Positions 35,092 through 44,290 of a stretch of DNA of 64,000 nt are shown here, piece after piece (the first letter of the stretch is position 1; every line of letters begins with the position of its first letter). The stretch covers positions 1 through 64,000 of the forward strand of contig NZ_JAIXPP010000001.1 in the NCBI RefSeq assembly GCF_027486195.1, in the 5' to 3' direction. A program made the translations under genes and the position numbers. The notes beneath the pieces are model-generated. The model did not search any database, was not told the DNA's origin, and was given only the letters and a program-made list of their open reading frames with translations. The stretch is from Novosphingobium sp. (GTDB lineage Bacteria; Pseudomonadota; Alphaproteobacteria; Sphingomonadales; Sphingomonadaceae).

Positions 35092-36900
35092 TCAGTGATT
35101 GTCGCGCGGTAGACCCATGGTCTGCGCGATGCGCTGGTACTTTTCCGCGCCTTCGAGGATGCCGCCGGCTTCGAGCTGGCCAACGCGCTCGCGGTAGATT
35201 TCCTGCCATGGCGTCTGCGAAGGGGGATAGGGATAGCCCCCGGCTGCTTCGAGTGCGGCGCGGCGGGAGGCGAGTTCGCAATCCGGCAGCAGGATATCCG
35301 CCGTGCCCTTGCGAAGATCGATGCGCACCCGGTCGCCCGTCCGCAGCAAGGCAAGGCCGCCCATCGCGGCGGCTTCGGGGCTGGCGTTGAGGATAGAGGG
35401 GCTGCCCGACGTGCCCGACTGGCGCCCGTCACCGATGCAGGGGAGCGCATTGACCCCGGCCTGGATCAGATAAACCGGCGCGCGCATGTTCACGACTTCG
35501 GCCGAGCCCGGATAGCCGATGGGGCCAGTGCCGCGCATGAACAGCACCGATTCCGGGGTGATCCCGGTCGCCGGATCGTCGATGCGGGCGTGGTAATCCT
35601 CCGGCCCATCAAACACCACGGCGGGGCCTTCGAAGGCTTCGGGATCATCGGGGTTGGAGAGATAGCGCGCGCGGAATTCCGGGCTGATCACGCAAGTCTT
35701 CATGATCGCCGAGTTGAACAGGTTGCCCGAAAGCACGATGAATCCGGCATCGTGGACCAGCGGCTGATCGAACGGACGGATCACGCGCTCGTCCTCGATC
35801 TCCGCGTCGCGGCAGTTTTCGCCGATGGTCCGGCCATTCACGGTCATCGCACCTTCGGCGATCAAGCCCTGCGCCATCAACTGCGCGACGACGGCAGGGA
35901 CACCGCCGGCGCGGCAATAGTCCTCACCGAGGTATTCGCCCGCCGGCTGGAGATTGACCAGTAGCGGCACCTTGTGGCCGAGCCGCTGCCATTCGGTGAG
36001 CGGGAGATCGACGCCAACGTGGCGGGCAATCGCGGCCAGATGGACCGGCGCGTTGGTCGAGCCGCCGATGGCCGAATTGACGACAATGGCGTTGTGGAAG
36101 GCCTCCAGCGTCATGATGTCGGACGGCTTCAGATCTTCATGCACCATTTCGACCGCGCGCTTGCCGGTGCGCCAGGCGCATTCCTGCCGGTCGCGGTAGG
36201 GAGCAGGGATGGCGGCTGAACCGGGCAGCATCATGCCGAGCGCCTCCGCCAGGCTGTTCATCGTGGTCGCCGTGCCCATCGTGTTGCAATAGCCGGTCGA
36301 GGGCGCGGAGCTGGCGACGAGCTTGATGAAGCCCATCTCGTCGAGTTCGCCCTTGGCCAGCAGCTCGCGCGCTTTCCACACGATCGTGCCCGAGCCGGTG
36401 CGCTCGCCCTTGAACCAGCCATTGAGCATGGGGCCGACCGAGAGCGCGATGGCGGGAATGTTGACCGTCGCTGCGGCCATCAGCAGCGCGGGCGTGGTCT
36501 TGTCACAGCCGGTGGTGAGGACGACGCCGTCGATGGGATAACCATAGAGCGCCTCGACAAGGCCGAGGTAGGCGAGATTGCGGTCGAGCGCGGCGGTGGG
36601 CCGCTTGCCGGTTTCCTGGATCGGATGGACCGGGATTTCGAGCGCGATGCCGCCCTCCTCGCGGATGCCTTCGCGCACGCGCTCCGCGAGCACGATATGG
36701 TGGCGGTTGCAGGGTGAAAGGTCGCTGCCCGTCTGCGCGATACCGATGACCGGCTTGCCGGAGCGCAATTCCTCGAGGCTTAGCCCGAAGTTCAGATAGC
36801 GCTCGAGATAGAGCGCGGTCATGTCGATGTTGGACGGATTGTTGAACCAGGCCTGCGAGCGCAGCTTGCGGGTGGGCGGGACGTCATGCGTATCGGTCAT
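35092..36900 (-). CDS. xylD: IlvD/Edd-family sugar-acid dehydratase (xylonate/arabonate type)
   Basis: A 602-residue Fe-S dehydratase. [73 protein letters not shown] and [20 protein letters not shown] closely follow Caulobacter XylD-type D-xylonate dehydratases. Cysteines in SPCN, GCDK and YCNTMG would hold the cluster. The likely reaction is removal of water from a five-carbon aldonic acid to the 2-keto-3-deoxy acid; L-arabonate or galactonate cannot be excluded. The track start at 37377 is too far upstream; the ATG at 36900 follows GGAAAG. Same strand as the deglycosidase genes. Confidence 0.88.
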   Translation of the reverse strand: MTDTHDVPPTRKLRSQAWFNNPSNIDMTALYLERYLNFGLSLEELRSGKPVIGIAQTGSDLSPCNRHHIVLAERVREGIREEGGIALEIPVHPIQETGKRPTAALDRNLAYLGLVEALYGYPIDGVVLTTGCDKTTPALLMAAATVNIPAIALSVGPMLNGWFKGERTGSGTIVWKARELLAKGELDEMGFIKLVASSAPSTGYCNTMGTATTMNSLAEALGMMLPGSAAIPAPYRDRQECAWRTGKRAVEMVHEDLKPSDIMTLEAFHNAIVVNSAIGGSTNAPVHLAAIARHVGVDLPLTEWQRLGHKVPLLVNLQPAGEYLGEDYCRAGGVPAVVAQLMAQGLIAEGAMTVNGRTIGENCRDAEIEDERVIRPFDQPLVHDAGFIVLSGNLFNSAIMKTCVISPEFRARYLSNPDDPEAFEGPAVVFDGPEDYHARIDDPATGITPESVLFMRGTGPIGYPGSAEVVNMRAPVYLIQAGVNALPCIGDGRQSGTSGSPSILNASPEAAAMGGLALLRTGDRVRIDLRKGTADILLPDCELASRRAALEAAGGYPYPPSQTPWQEIYRERVGQLEAGGILEGAEKYQRIAQTMGLPRDNH

Positions 36901-36932
36901 GGCAGCTTTCCAGGGTCTTGATGCAGCAGGTA

Positions 36933-37076
36933 TCAGCGGGCCTTGGCCGCCTTGCCGACGCGGAAGATCATCACGTGGCGATAGGGCTTGCTGGGATCGA
37001 CGCGGGCAGAAAGGAAGCCCGGCTGTTTGGGCGCATCGGGGAACTTTTGCGCCTCCAGTGCGCTGGCAGATACGAA
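36933..37076 (-). pseudogene. C-terminal remnant of aldose 1-epimerase
   Basis: The last 48 codons of this minus-strand frame ([20 protein letters not shown], then [10 protein letters not shown]) match the C-terminal end of GalM-type mutarotases, which read LE(T)Q-x-FPDAPN-x-P and end in a Tyr-R/S-x-x-x-Y/F strand. The rest of the roughly 340-residue enzyme is absent. The sequence upstream is unrelated and ends at a short reading frame. It sits between the dehydratase start and the truncated symporter. Confidence 0.65.
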
Positions 37077-37175
37077 GAGCCTTGCGCCGCAGCGCGGTCG
37101 GCCTCTGGATTCCATCCTGGTGTCCCTCTTCAACCCGCGCCGCAAAGCACCATTGACGCTTGCTTATCCCGAATA

Positions 37176-37186
37176 TAGTCTGACAA
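37176..37186. promoter_or_regulatory. candidate operator for the FadR-type GntR regulator
   Basis: TAGTCTGACAA matches the FadR-subfamily operator pattern TNGTNNNACNA and has GTC-T-GAC symmetry. It lies upstream of the truncated symporter (plus) and of the epimerase remnant and xylD (minus). The window encodes a FadR-type GntR regulator at 41972, a plausible binder. Confidence 0.45.
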
Positions 37187-37240
37187 ATGGAATGCGCGCA
37201 AGACCGATGCTCTTCGCCCCGCGCAAGGACCGAGCAGAGG

Positions 37241-37642
37241 ATGCGACCGCCCATGCCGCCTGCGGCCCCAGCCCAGACTAATGCCCAGATAACCGAGGAA
37301 TCCACCCAGAACTCCGGCCCGGCGCTGACATTGCTGGCGAGCCTTTTCTTCATGTGGGGCTTCATCACAGTGATCAACTACACGCTGCTGCCGCACCTGC
37401 GCAGCGTGTTCGATCTCAACTATACGCAGACAATATTGATCAAATCCATGTGGTTCATCGCCTACTTCGTCGCGTCGATCCCTTCGGCTCGGCTGATCGA
37501 ACGGGTGGGTTACAAGAAATCGCTGGTGATCGGCCTTGCCATCATGGCGGCGGGCGCGCTGGGCATGGTGGTGGCGGCCTCGATCCCGTCCCACGACGTG
37601 ACGCTGGCGATGCTGCCCAGTGCGACGGCGCGCCGCGCCTGA
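37241..37642 (+). pseudogene. truncated FucP-type sugar:proton symporter
   Basis: The frame encodes the N-terminal third of a major-facilitator sugar symporter of the fucose/glucose permease type. It has [21 protein letters not shown] (helix 1), MWFIAYFVASIPSARLIERVG (helix 2 and the loop) and KKSLVIGLAIMAAGALGMVV (helix 3), reaching IPSHDVTLAML. After that it changes to unrelated residues and stops; about 270 residues and nine helices are missing. The intact family is about 410-440 residues long. A deletion has joined its start to DNA just before the next gene, 36 bases away. Confidence 0.8.
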
Positions 37643-37678
37643 TCGACGGCATGCTCACACTCTGAAGGACTGCACACC

Positions 37679-38680
37679 ATGGCAAATCGTCTGCTTCAGC
37701 ACCGCGCCGAGGACGGCACGAGGTCGGTCGTTTTCGCCGAGGGTTCGGCGGCTCATGTGCTGCTCGGCGTGGGCTCGGTGCGCGAGCTCGCGCTCCGTGC
37801 GATTGCGGGCGGCATCAGCCTTGCCGCAGCCGCGCGGGCCTGCGGCACGGGCGCGGTGGTCGATCTGGCGGCGGAGTTTGCCTCGGGGCGCTTTCTGGCA
37901 CCGATCGACCATGAGGACCAGGCGCATCTGGTGCTGAGCGGCACCGGTCTCACCCATCTCGGTTCTGCCGAGGGGCGCGACAAGATGCACCGTGAGGCGG
38001 CGGTAGCGGCGCACCAGACCGATTCCATGCGCATGTTCCTCGAAGGGCTGGCGGGCGGGAAGCCCGCTGATGGCGGCGTCGGCCAGCAGCCCGAGTGGTT
38101 CTACAAAGGCGATGGCGGCCAACTGGTGGGGCCGGACGAAGCGCTGGAAATGCCGTGCTTCGCGCAGGATGGCGGCGAGGAACCGGAGCTGGCGGGGATC
38201 TACCTGATCGGGCCGGACGGTACGCCCTTCCGCCTGGGCTTCGCGCTCGCGAACGAGTTTTCGGACCATGTGACCGAGCGGCACAACTACCTCTGGCTCG
38301 CGCATTCCAAGCTGCGCCGCGCGGCGCTTGGGCCGGAACTGCTGATCGGTGAGGCGCCTGCAGATATCCGCGGCACCAGCCGGATCGTGCGCGGCGGCGG
38401 GGTGATCTGGGAGAAGCCGTTCCTCACCGGCGAGGCGAACATGAGCCACAGCCTCGCGAACCTTGAGCGCCATCACTTCAAGTATGGCCTGTTCCGCCGG
38501 CCCGGGCAGGTCCACGTGCATTTCTTCGGCACCGCGACGCTCTCTTACAGCGACGGCGTGCGCACCGAGCCGGGCGATGTGTTCGAGATCGCGGCAGCGC
38601 CGTTTGCGCTGCCTTGCCGCAATCCGCTGACCCGCGCGGCGGGCGATGCGGCGGAGGTGCAAGGTGTGACGGCGCTTTGA
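37679..38680 (+). CDS. GguC/AraD1-type fumarylacetoacetase-fold protein
   Basis: A 333-residue protein of the FAH superfamily branch called AraD1/GguC, found in sugar-acid operons. Recognisable are the middle section QPEWFYKGDGGQLVGPDEAL, GIYLIGPDGTPFRLGFALANEFSDH with acidic metal ligands, and HSKLRRAALGPELL. Relatives such as Caulobacter XylX dehydrate 2-keto-3-deoxy-pentonates to 2-oxoglutarate semialdehyde. That makes this the natural next step after the dehydratase encoded at 35092, though on the other strand. Exact substrate is inferred from context. Cytosolic. Confidence 0.82.
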   Translation: MANRLLQHRAEDGTRSVVFAEGSAAHVLLGVGSVRELALRAIAGGISLAAAARACGTGAVVDLAAEFASGRFLAPIDHEDQAHLVLSGTGLTHLGSAEGRDKMHREAAVAAHQTDSMRMFLEGLAGGKPADGGVGQQPEWFYKGDGGQLVGPDEALEMPCFAQDGGEEPELAGIYLIGPDGTPFRLGFALANEFSDHVTERHNYLWLAHSKLRRAALGPELLIGEAPADIRGTSRIVRGGGVIWEKPFLTGEANMSHSLANLERHHFKYGLFRRPGQVHVHFFGTATLSYSDGVRTEPGDVFEIAAAPFALPCRNPLTRAAGDAAEVQGVTAL

Positions 38681-38684
38681 GGCG

Positions 38685-38826
38685 ATGATGCGGATTGGCG
38701 TCATCGGGCGGGGCAAGATCGCGCGGGATCAGCATCTGCAAGTGATTGCCGCGAGCGAAGCGGACTTTCGCCAGCGTCGAGGCCCTGCTGGCAAGCGGCA
38801 TCACCATCGCTTGCCGAGCAGAATAG
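38685..38826 (+). pseudogene. remnant of a Gfo/Idh/MocA sugar dehydrogenase
   Basis: Starting at 38685 or 38688 the frame gives MRIGVIGRGKIARDQHLQVIAAS, the Rossmann start of a galactose/arabinose 1-dehydrogenase-like enzyme. It then breaks and continues one frame over as FASVEALLASGITIACRAE and a TAG. The intact family has about 310 residues. Both an internal deletion and a frameshift are present, and everything after the second strand is lost. It starts five bases after the AraD1-type gene, so it was once part of that operon. Confidence 0.8.
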
Positions 38827-38902
38827 GTAGCGCTATCATAAATCGGCAATCGAGCGGCATACCGCAAGAAAAAGTGCCGGATACGAGGAGGGATGCGGGG
38901 CA

Positions 38903-39052
38903 ATGAAGGCAGGACTCACCCTGGCAGCGCCATGCCCTTCCCGCGCTCTGGCCGCTGCTGCGTGCACGCAGGCCGCAACACCTGCCCCGGGCCCTGCCCC
39001 GAGCAATGCGGACGGCACGATCCAGACGATCGATCCGCTGAAAGCGAAGTAG
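38903..39052 (+). pseudogene. short lipoprotein-like ORF, probably a gene remnant
   Basis: Forty-nine codons: a start resembling a lipoprotein signal (MKAGLTLAAP ... AAAACTQAA), a Pro/Ala spacer and a tail NADGTIQTIDPLKAK. A good ribosome site (GAGGAGGG) precedes it. The signal core contains Pro-Cys-Pro-Ser where hydrophobic residues are expected, and the mature part is tiny. It therefore reads as the fused ends of a deleted lipoprotein gene, perhaps a glycosidase or epimerase. A genuine small protein is possible. Confidence 0.4.
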
Positions 39053-39059
39053 GCCGCGC

Positions 39060-40508
39060 ATGCACCTTGGCATCGATATCGGGACGAGCAGCGTAAAGGC
39101 GGTCGTCACGGCCGAAAGCGGCGAAGTCCTCGCGCAATCGAGCGCGGACCTCACTGTTTCCCGGCCCCATGCCCTGTGGTCCGAACAGGCACCGGCGGAC
39201 TGGATTTCCGCCACGCACAAGGCCGTGCTCGGGCTCGATGCTGCGTTGCGCGCGGGAGTGCGCGGGATCGGCCTTGCCGGGCAGATGCATGGTGCGACCT
39301 TGCTGGGATCGGACGACAAGCCGCTGCGGCCGGCGATCCTGTGGAACGACGGCCGCAGCTTCGCCGAATGTGCGACGCTGGAGGCGGACGAACCGCGCAG
39401 CCGCGCGATCACCGGCAATATCGCAATGCCCGGCTTCACCGCGCCCAAGCTGGCGTGGGTGCGCGCGCACGAGCCCGACGTCTTTGCCGCGACGCGAACG
39501 GTGCTGCTCCCCAAGGACTATGTGCGGCTTGCCCTGACCGGCGAGAAGGCGAGCGATATGTCTGACGCGGCGGGGACGCTGTGGCTCGATGTGGCGGCGC
39601 GGGCATGGTCTGGCGAAATGCTGGCGGCGACGGGCCTCGATGAGACCCATATGCCGCGCCTTCACGAAGGACCGGACGTGACCGGAGTGCTGCGCGAGGA
39701 TGTGGCGCGCGACTGGGGCATGGAGCGGGTGCCGGTGGTGGCGGGTGCGGGCGATAATGCGGCGGGTGCACTCGGCGTCGGCGTGCTGGGTGAAGGCCAA
39801 GGCATGCTTTCGCTCGGCACTTCGGGCGTGATCTTCGTGGCGAACGATGCGTTCCGGCCCAATCCGGCGCAGGCGGTGCATGCCTTTTGCCATGCGCTGC
39901 CCGGGGTCTGGCACCAGATGAGCGTGCACCTGTCGGCGGCCTCGTGCATCGATTGGGCCGCGCGCGCGTGCAACGTTCCGGGTCCGGCGGAGTTCTTTGC
40001 GCTCGCCGAACAGGCTGGCGCTGCTTCAGGGCCGGAGCTCTTCCTCCCTTACCTTTCGGGCGAGCGCACCCCGCACAACGACCCGCATATCCGCGCGGCG
40101 TTCCTCAGCCTCGACAACGAAAGCACGACACCGCGCATGGCCGCAGCCGTGCTCGAAGGCGTGGCCTTCGCGCATGCCGACGGAATCGACGCGCTACGCA
40201 GCGCAGGCACGGTGATCGAGGAGCTTTGCGTCATCGGCGGGGGTTCGCGCTCGGCGCATTGGGGCCGCATCCTGGCCAGCGTGCTCGGCGCGCGGCTGGT
40301 CTACCTCCACGGCGGCGAAGTCGGCCCCGCGCTTGGCGGTGCGCGGCTGGCGCAGATGGGCATCACAGGTGCCAGCGCCGCCGAAGTCTGCACCCGCCCA
40401 CCCGTTAGGGCCGTGATCGAGCCCGATCCCGATCTCGCCGCCCGTCTCGCGCCAAAGCGCGCCCGTTTCCGTGCTGCCTATCGGGCGCTTCGCGCCATCC
40501 AGGAGTAA
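39060..40508 (+). CDS. xylB: xylulokinase
   Basis: A 482-residue FGGY-family kinase that phosphorylates D-xylulose. The start [21 protein letters not shown] is the ATP-site strand pair. [19 protein letters not shown] and [13 protein letters not shown] are XylB signatures. The catalytic aspartate lies in [16 protein letters not shown], and the second ATP motif is [18 protein letters not shown]. It ends 7 bases before xylA, so both are in one operon. Product xylulose 5-phosphate enters the pentose phosphate pathway. Confidence 0.94.
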   Translation: MHLGIDIGTSSVKAVVTAESGEVLAQSSADLTVSRPHALWSEQAPADWISATHKAVLGLDAALRAGVRGIGLAGQMHGATLLGSDDKPLRPAILWNDGRSFAECATLEADEPRSRAITGNIAMPGFTAPKLAWVRAHEPDVFAATRTVLLPKDYVRLALTGEKASDMSDAAGTLWLDVAARAWSGEMLAATGLDETHMPRLHEGPDVTGVLREDVARDWGMERVPVVAGAGDNAAGALGVGVLGEGQGMLSLGTSGVIFVANDAFRPNPAQAVHAFCHALPGVWHQMSVHLSAASCIDWAARACNVPGPAEFFALAEQAGAASGPELFLPYLSGERTPHNDPHIRAAFLSLDNESTTPRMAAAVLEGVAFAHADGIDALRSAGTVIEELCVIGGGSRSAHWGRILASVLGARLVYLHGGEVGPALGGARLAQMGITGASAAEVCTRPPVRAVIEPDPDLAARLAPKRARFRAAYRALRAIQE

Positions 40509-40515
40509 CTCCGCC

Positions 40516-41823
40516 ATGTCTGCTGCCTACTTCGATGCCTTTCCGACCATCCGCTACGAAGGCACTGATTCCACGAATGATCTGGCCTACCGCTGGTACG
40601 ACAAGGACCGCGTGGTCTTCGGCAAGCGCATGGAGGACTATCTGCGCTTTGCCGTGTGCATGTGGCACACCTTTTGTTGGCCGGGCAGCGACGTGTTCGG
40701 CGCGGGCACTTTCGATCGGCCCTGGCTGAATGGCCCGCAGGACGAGGCAGCAGCGCGGGCCAAGCGCGAGGCCGCGCTAGCCTTTGTCGAAAAGCTCGAC
40801 CTGCCCTTCTACTGCTTCCATGATGTCGACGTGATGGCGCCTGCCGAAAGCATCGGCGCGTTTCGGGCCAGCTTTGCCCGCGCGGTCGATCATCTGGAGG
40901 AACTCCAGGCCGCGCATGGCCGCAAGCTGCTGTGGGGCACGGCGAACCTGTTTGGCCATCCGCGCTATCTGGCGGGTGCGGCGACCAGCCCGCGCCCCGA
41001 AGTCTATGCCTGGGGCGCGAGCCAGGTGCGCGATGCGCTTGAGGCGACGTACCGGCTGGGCGGTGCAAACTACGTCTTGTGGGGCGGGCGTGAGGGTTAT
41101 GACACGATCCTCAACACCGACCTCAAGACCGAGCAGGACAACTTCGGCCGCTTCCTCAGCCTTGTCGTCGAGCACAAGCACAAGATCGGGTTTGCCGGGA
41201 CGATCCTGATCGAGCCCAAGCCGCACGAGCCGACCAAGCACCAATACGATTTCGACACGCAGACGGTCTACGGCTTCCTCAAACGCTACGGGCTGGAGGA
41301 CGAGGTCCGCGTCAATATCGAGGCGAACCACGCCACGCTTTCCGGCCATACCTTCGAGCACGAGATCGCGATGGCCGGCGCGCTCGGCATTTTCGGTTCG
41401 ATCGACGCCAACCGCGGCGATCCGCAGAACGGCTGGGACACCGACCAGTTCCCCAACTCGGTCGAGGAGCTGACGCTCGCCTGCATCGAGATCGAGCGCG
41501 CGGGCGGGTTCACCACCGGCGGCTTCAACTTCGATGCCAAGGTCCGCCGCCAGTCGGTTGATGCGGAAGACTTGTTCCACGGCCATATCGGCGGGGTGGA
41601 CGTGATCGCGCGGGCGCTGCTGCGCGCCGAGGCGGTGATCGCGGATGGCCAACTCGATGCCTTCCGCGCCGCGCGCTATGCCGGCTGGCAGGGCGAACTG
41701 GGCCAGACGATCAAGAGCGCGAGCCTCTCCGAAATCGCCGACCTTGCCGTGGCGCGCGATCTGGCGCCGGGGCCGGTTTCGGGCCGGCAGGAGTGGCTGG
41801 AGAACCTGCTGGGCCGCTTCTGA
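40516..41823 (+). CDS. xylA: xylose isomerase
   Basis: A 435-residue TIM-barrel metalloenzyme (class II size, as E. coli XylA at 440). It has [35 protein letters not shown] with the catalytic histidine, [17 protein letters not shown], the metal ligands of [17 protein letters not shown] and [17 protein letters not shown], and [18 protein letters not shown]. It converts D-xylose to D-xylulose for the kinase encoded just before. The ATG at 40516 matches the family; the track start at 40471 lies inside xylB. An eight-to-ten-base downstream hairpin follows the stop. Confidence 0.96.
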   Translation: MSAAYFDAFPTIRYEGTDSTNDLAYRWYDKDRVVFGKRMEDYLRFAVCMWHTFCWPGSDVFGAGTFDRPWLNGPQDEAAARAKREAALAFVEKLDLPFYCFHDVDVMAPAESIGAFRASFARAVDHLEELQAAHGRKLLWGTANLFGHPRYLAGAATSPRPEVYAWGASQVRDALEATYRLGGANYVLWGGREGYDTILNTDLKTEQDNFGRFLSLVVEHKHKIGFAGTILIEPKPHEPTKHQYDFDTQTVYGFLKRYGLEDEVRVNIEANHATLSGHTFEHEIAMAGALGIFGSIDANRGDPQNGWDTDQFPNSVEELTLACIEIERAGGFTTGGFNFDAKVRRQSVDAEDLFHGHIGGVDVIARALLRAEAVIADGQLDAFRAARYAGWQGELGQTIKSASLSEIADLAVARDLAPGPVSGRQEWLENLLGRF

Positions 41824-41833
41824 TACATACGAT

Positions 41834-41849
41834 TCTGGCTGCGGCCAGA
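41834..41849 (+). terminator. weak hairpin after xylA
   Basis: TCTGGC-TGCG-GCCAGA forms a six-pair stem ten bases after the xylA stop. There is no T run, so it may attenuate or protect the 3' end rather than terminate fully. Confidence 0.3.
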
Positions 41850-41971
41850 CCTGCCGCCCGCACCGGTTGTGCCTCGTCGGTACGGGCGGCTTGAACCGGC
41901 CCGATATCCCTGCAAGCGCTGGACTTTGGCGAATTTGCGCCCAAATAGAGCGAGGGCGCAAGGAGCACAGG

Positions 41972-42712
41972 GTGTCGCGTAGCAAGGAACAGGGCGGAGA
42001 CGGGATCGACCGGTCTGACAAATCGCTGCGCCTGCACGGGAGCATCGCGCGCGATCTTGGCATCGCGATCGTCACCGGCGAATACCCGCCCGGCCACGTG
42101 CTGAGCAGCGAGCTCGATTTTGCCGAGCGCAACCAGATCTCACGCACCGCCTACCGCGAGGCGATCCGGATTCTGGCAGCGAAAGGTCTGGTGGAAAGCC
42201 GGCCCAAGGCGGGCACGCGCATCACCGATCCTTCGCGCTGGCATATCCTCGACCCCGATGTGCTGGCCTGGACTTTCGCGGGCGAGCCGAGCGTGACGGC
42301 GATCAACGACTTGTTCGAACTGCGCATGATTATCGAACCGGCAGCGGCGGAACTCGCGGCAAAACGGCGCAATGGCGCGCAATTGGCGCAGATGGGGCAT
42401 GCGCTGGAGGAAATGGCGAAACACACGCTGGCCTCCCCGCTGGGGCAGGCGGCGGATCAGGCGTTCCACACCACGGTGCTCAAGGCGACCGGCAATGCGG
42501 CGCTGATCGCGCTCGCCAGCACGATTTCGGCAGCGGTGCGCTGGACCACGATCTACAAGCAGCGCAAGCGCAAGCTGCCGCGCGATCCGCTGCCCGATCA
42601 CCGCGTGCTGTTCGATGCCGTGGCCAATGGCGATGGCCCCGGCGCACGCACCGCGATGCACAGGCTGATCGAGCTGGCCCTTGCCGATATCGACTTGCCC
42701 GAACGACAGTAG
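41972..42712 (+). CDS. FadR-subfamily GntR transcriptional regulator
   Basis: A 246-residue regulator. The winged helix (about 15-80) has GSIARDLGIAIVTGEYPPGHVL and ISRTAYREAIRILAAKGLV, then SRPKAGTRI. The all-helical FCD effector domain (about 95-235) has FELRMIIEPAAAELAA and the metal-binding histidines in HTTVLKATGN and PDHRVLFDAVA. Effectors of this group are usually sugar acids. The GTG at 41972 is set by AGGAG six bases upstream; the track start at 41645 lies in xylA. It follows xylA by 148 bases and probably controls the pentose genes, perhaps through the site at 37176. Confidence 0.9.
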   Translation: MSRSKEQGGDGIDRSDKSLRLHGSIARDLGIAIVTGEYPPGHVLSSELDFAERNQISRTAYREAIRILAAKGLVESRPKAGTRITDPSRWHILDPDVLAWTFAGEPSVTAINDLFELRMIIEPAAAELAAKRRNGAQLAQMGHALEEMAKHTLASPLGQAADQAFHTTVLKATGNAALIALASTISAAVRWTTIYKQRKRKLPRDPLPDHRVLFDAVANGDGPGARTAMHRLIELALADIDLPERQ

Positions 42713-42739
42713 ATCCGGTGCATCGGACCGGGCTTTCGG

Positions 42740-42761
42740 CAGTATAATCGTACTTATTCTG
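42740..42761. promoter_or_regulatory. 22-base palindromic site upstream of the LacI gene
   Basis: CAGTATAA-TCGTAC-TTATTCTG has eight-base arms matching at seven positions. It contains TATAAT and lies 28 bases after the GntR gene and 218 bases before the LacI-type gene. Its size and symmetry suit a repressor operator, possibly autoregulatory. Confidence 0.4.
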
Positions 42762-42786
42762 CAGGGGCGCGGAGTGATCCACCTAG

Positions 42787-42909
42787 TGCCCGGCTGAGTC
42801 CTGTTTCGGCAGATCGACCACCGAGATCGGCGGGGCGGAATTGGGCGAGGAATCGTTGCCGCACAGCACGCGCGTCGCATCGCCTTGCGGGCCGCCCATG
42901 CCCGTCATT
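42787..42909 (-). other. short minus-strand ORF, possible gene relic
   Basis: Forty codons from ATG read MTGMGGPQGDATRVLCGNDS and end VVDLPKQDSAGH then a stop. The composition is protein-like, but no family is recognised and upstream codons reach a stop inside the LacI gene region. It may be the last part of a lost gene or chance. The rest of the 42713-42978 gap holds only the palindrome noted at 42740. Confidence 0.15.
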
Positions 42910-42978
42910 CCTGTAGCAATCGCGCTTGCCAAGGGGCGGCGGCACAGTCAGGAAATCGCCAGCCGGAGCTCTTGCAAC

Positions 42979-44031
42979 ATGAACGAACCCCGATCGCGCC
43001 GCCGCCAGTCTGGCCGCCCCACTGTCAGCGATGTGGCGCGCCTCGCGAAGTGTTCGCAGATGACGGTGAGCCGCGTGGTCAACGGCGGCGCGGGGGTGCG
43101 AGAGGAGACGCGGCTGGCCGTGGAGGCCGCGATCAAGGAACTGGGCTACGCACCCAACCGGGCTGCGCGCAGCCTTGCCGGCGCCTCGCAGCTGCGGATC
43201 GTGCTGCTCTATTCGAACCCCTCCGCCGCCTACCTCAGCGAACTGCTGATCGGCTGCATGGATGCGGCAACCCGGCTCGATGCCAACCTCGTGGTCGAGC
43301 GCTGCGATCCGGAGCGCGACCAATCGCGCATGATCCAGCGGCTGATCGAAAGCGCCGTGGACGGCTTTCTGCTGCCGCCGCCGCTGTGCGACGACACCGC
43401 GCTGCTGACACGCCTGCGCAGTGCAGGCACCCATGCCGTGCTGATCGGGCCGGGGCAGGCCGAGGCGCACCACGGTGTAGTGATGATCGACGACTATCAG
43501 GCCGCGCACGACATGACGCGGCATATCCTCGGACTAGGGCACAAGCGCATCGGCTTCATCATCGGCAACCCGCAGCAATCCGCCAGCGCGCTGCGCCTTG
43601 CCGGTTTTCGCAATGCCATGGCCGAGGCGGGTGCGGATGTGGACGAAGCGCTCGTGCGGCAGGGCCAGTTTACCTATCGCTCCGGCCTTGATGCAGCGAT
43701 CGACATCCTGGCGCTGCCCACCCCGCCAAGCGCGATCTTCGCCTCGAACGACGACATGGCGGCGGGCTGCATTGCCGCCGCGCACCGGCGCGGGCTCGAT
43801 GTGCCGCGCGATCTCACTATCTGCGGGTTCGACGATACCGCGCTCGCCTCAACCATCTGGCCCGAGCTGACCACGATCCGCCAGCCGATCCGGCAGATGG
43901 CAGAAACCGCGCTCGATCTGCTGGCGCAAGAGATCCGCAGCGACCGCGCGGCCGATGCGACAAGGCCGCGGCTTGCAACGCTCGATTACGAGCTGGTGCA
44001 GCGCGATTCCGACGCACCGCCGCGCACCTGA
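42979..44031 (+). CDS. LacI-family transcriptional regulator
   Basis: A 350-residue repressor. The HTH is PTVSDVARLAKCSQMTVSRVVNGGAGVREETR, the hinge helix region APNRAARSLAG, and the periplasmic-binding-protein-like sugar domain follows (IVLLYSNPSAAYLSELLIGC, GFLLPPPLCDD, DDMAAGCIAAAHRRGLDVPRDLTICGFDDTALASTIWPELTTIRQP). It binds a sugar or derivative. The ATG at 42979 places the HTH about 20 residues in, as usual for longer members; the track start at 42841 is unsupported. Located at the end of the sugar locus, so pentose or glycoside control is likely. Confidence 0.92.
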   Translation: MNEPRSRRRQSGRPTVSDVARLAKCSQMTVSRVVNGGAGVREETRLAVEAAIKELGYAPNRAARSLAGASQLRIVLLYSNPSAAYLSELLIGCMDAATRLDANLVVERCDPERDQSRMIQRLIESAVDGFLLPPPLCDDTALLTRLRSAGTHAVLIGPGQAEAHHGVVMIDDYQAAHDMTRHILGLGHKRIGFIIGNPQQSASALRLAGFRNAMAEAGADVDEALVRQGQFTYRSGLDAAIDILALPTPPSAIFASNDDMAAGCIAAAHRRGLDVPRDLTICGFDDTALASTIWPELTTIRQPIRQMAETALDLLAQEIRSDRAADATRPRLATLDYELVQRDSDAPPRT

Positions 44032-44290
44032 ATCAAGACGCGACGGGCAACTGGAAGCCGGGAACAGGCAAGACCCGCTAAGTCGCTTCACCCGCCGCAT
44101 CGCAGATTGGCCACTGCGGCCAAGCCAGAGCGCCGGGTGCCCCGTCCTAATGCCAGCCCAGACAGATTCGGCAGGACCATCCACGCGCCGAAAGCTGATA
44201 AGCATGCCGGTGGGCACAATCACCGGACCAAGGTGCTGGCACCACATACGGCGGGGACCAAGGCGTGCTCCGCGAGCGAGGGGAAACCGA

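Noticed and set aside
36900-39060. Insertion sequence or transposon as cause of the broken sugar genes
   Set aside because: No transposase, terminal inverted repeats or target duplications are visible; the junctions look like simple deletions.
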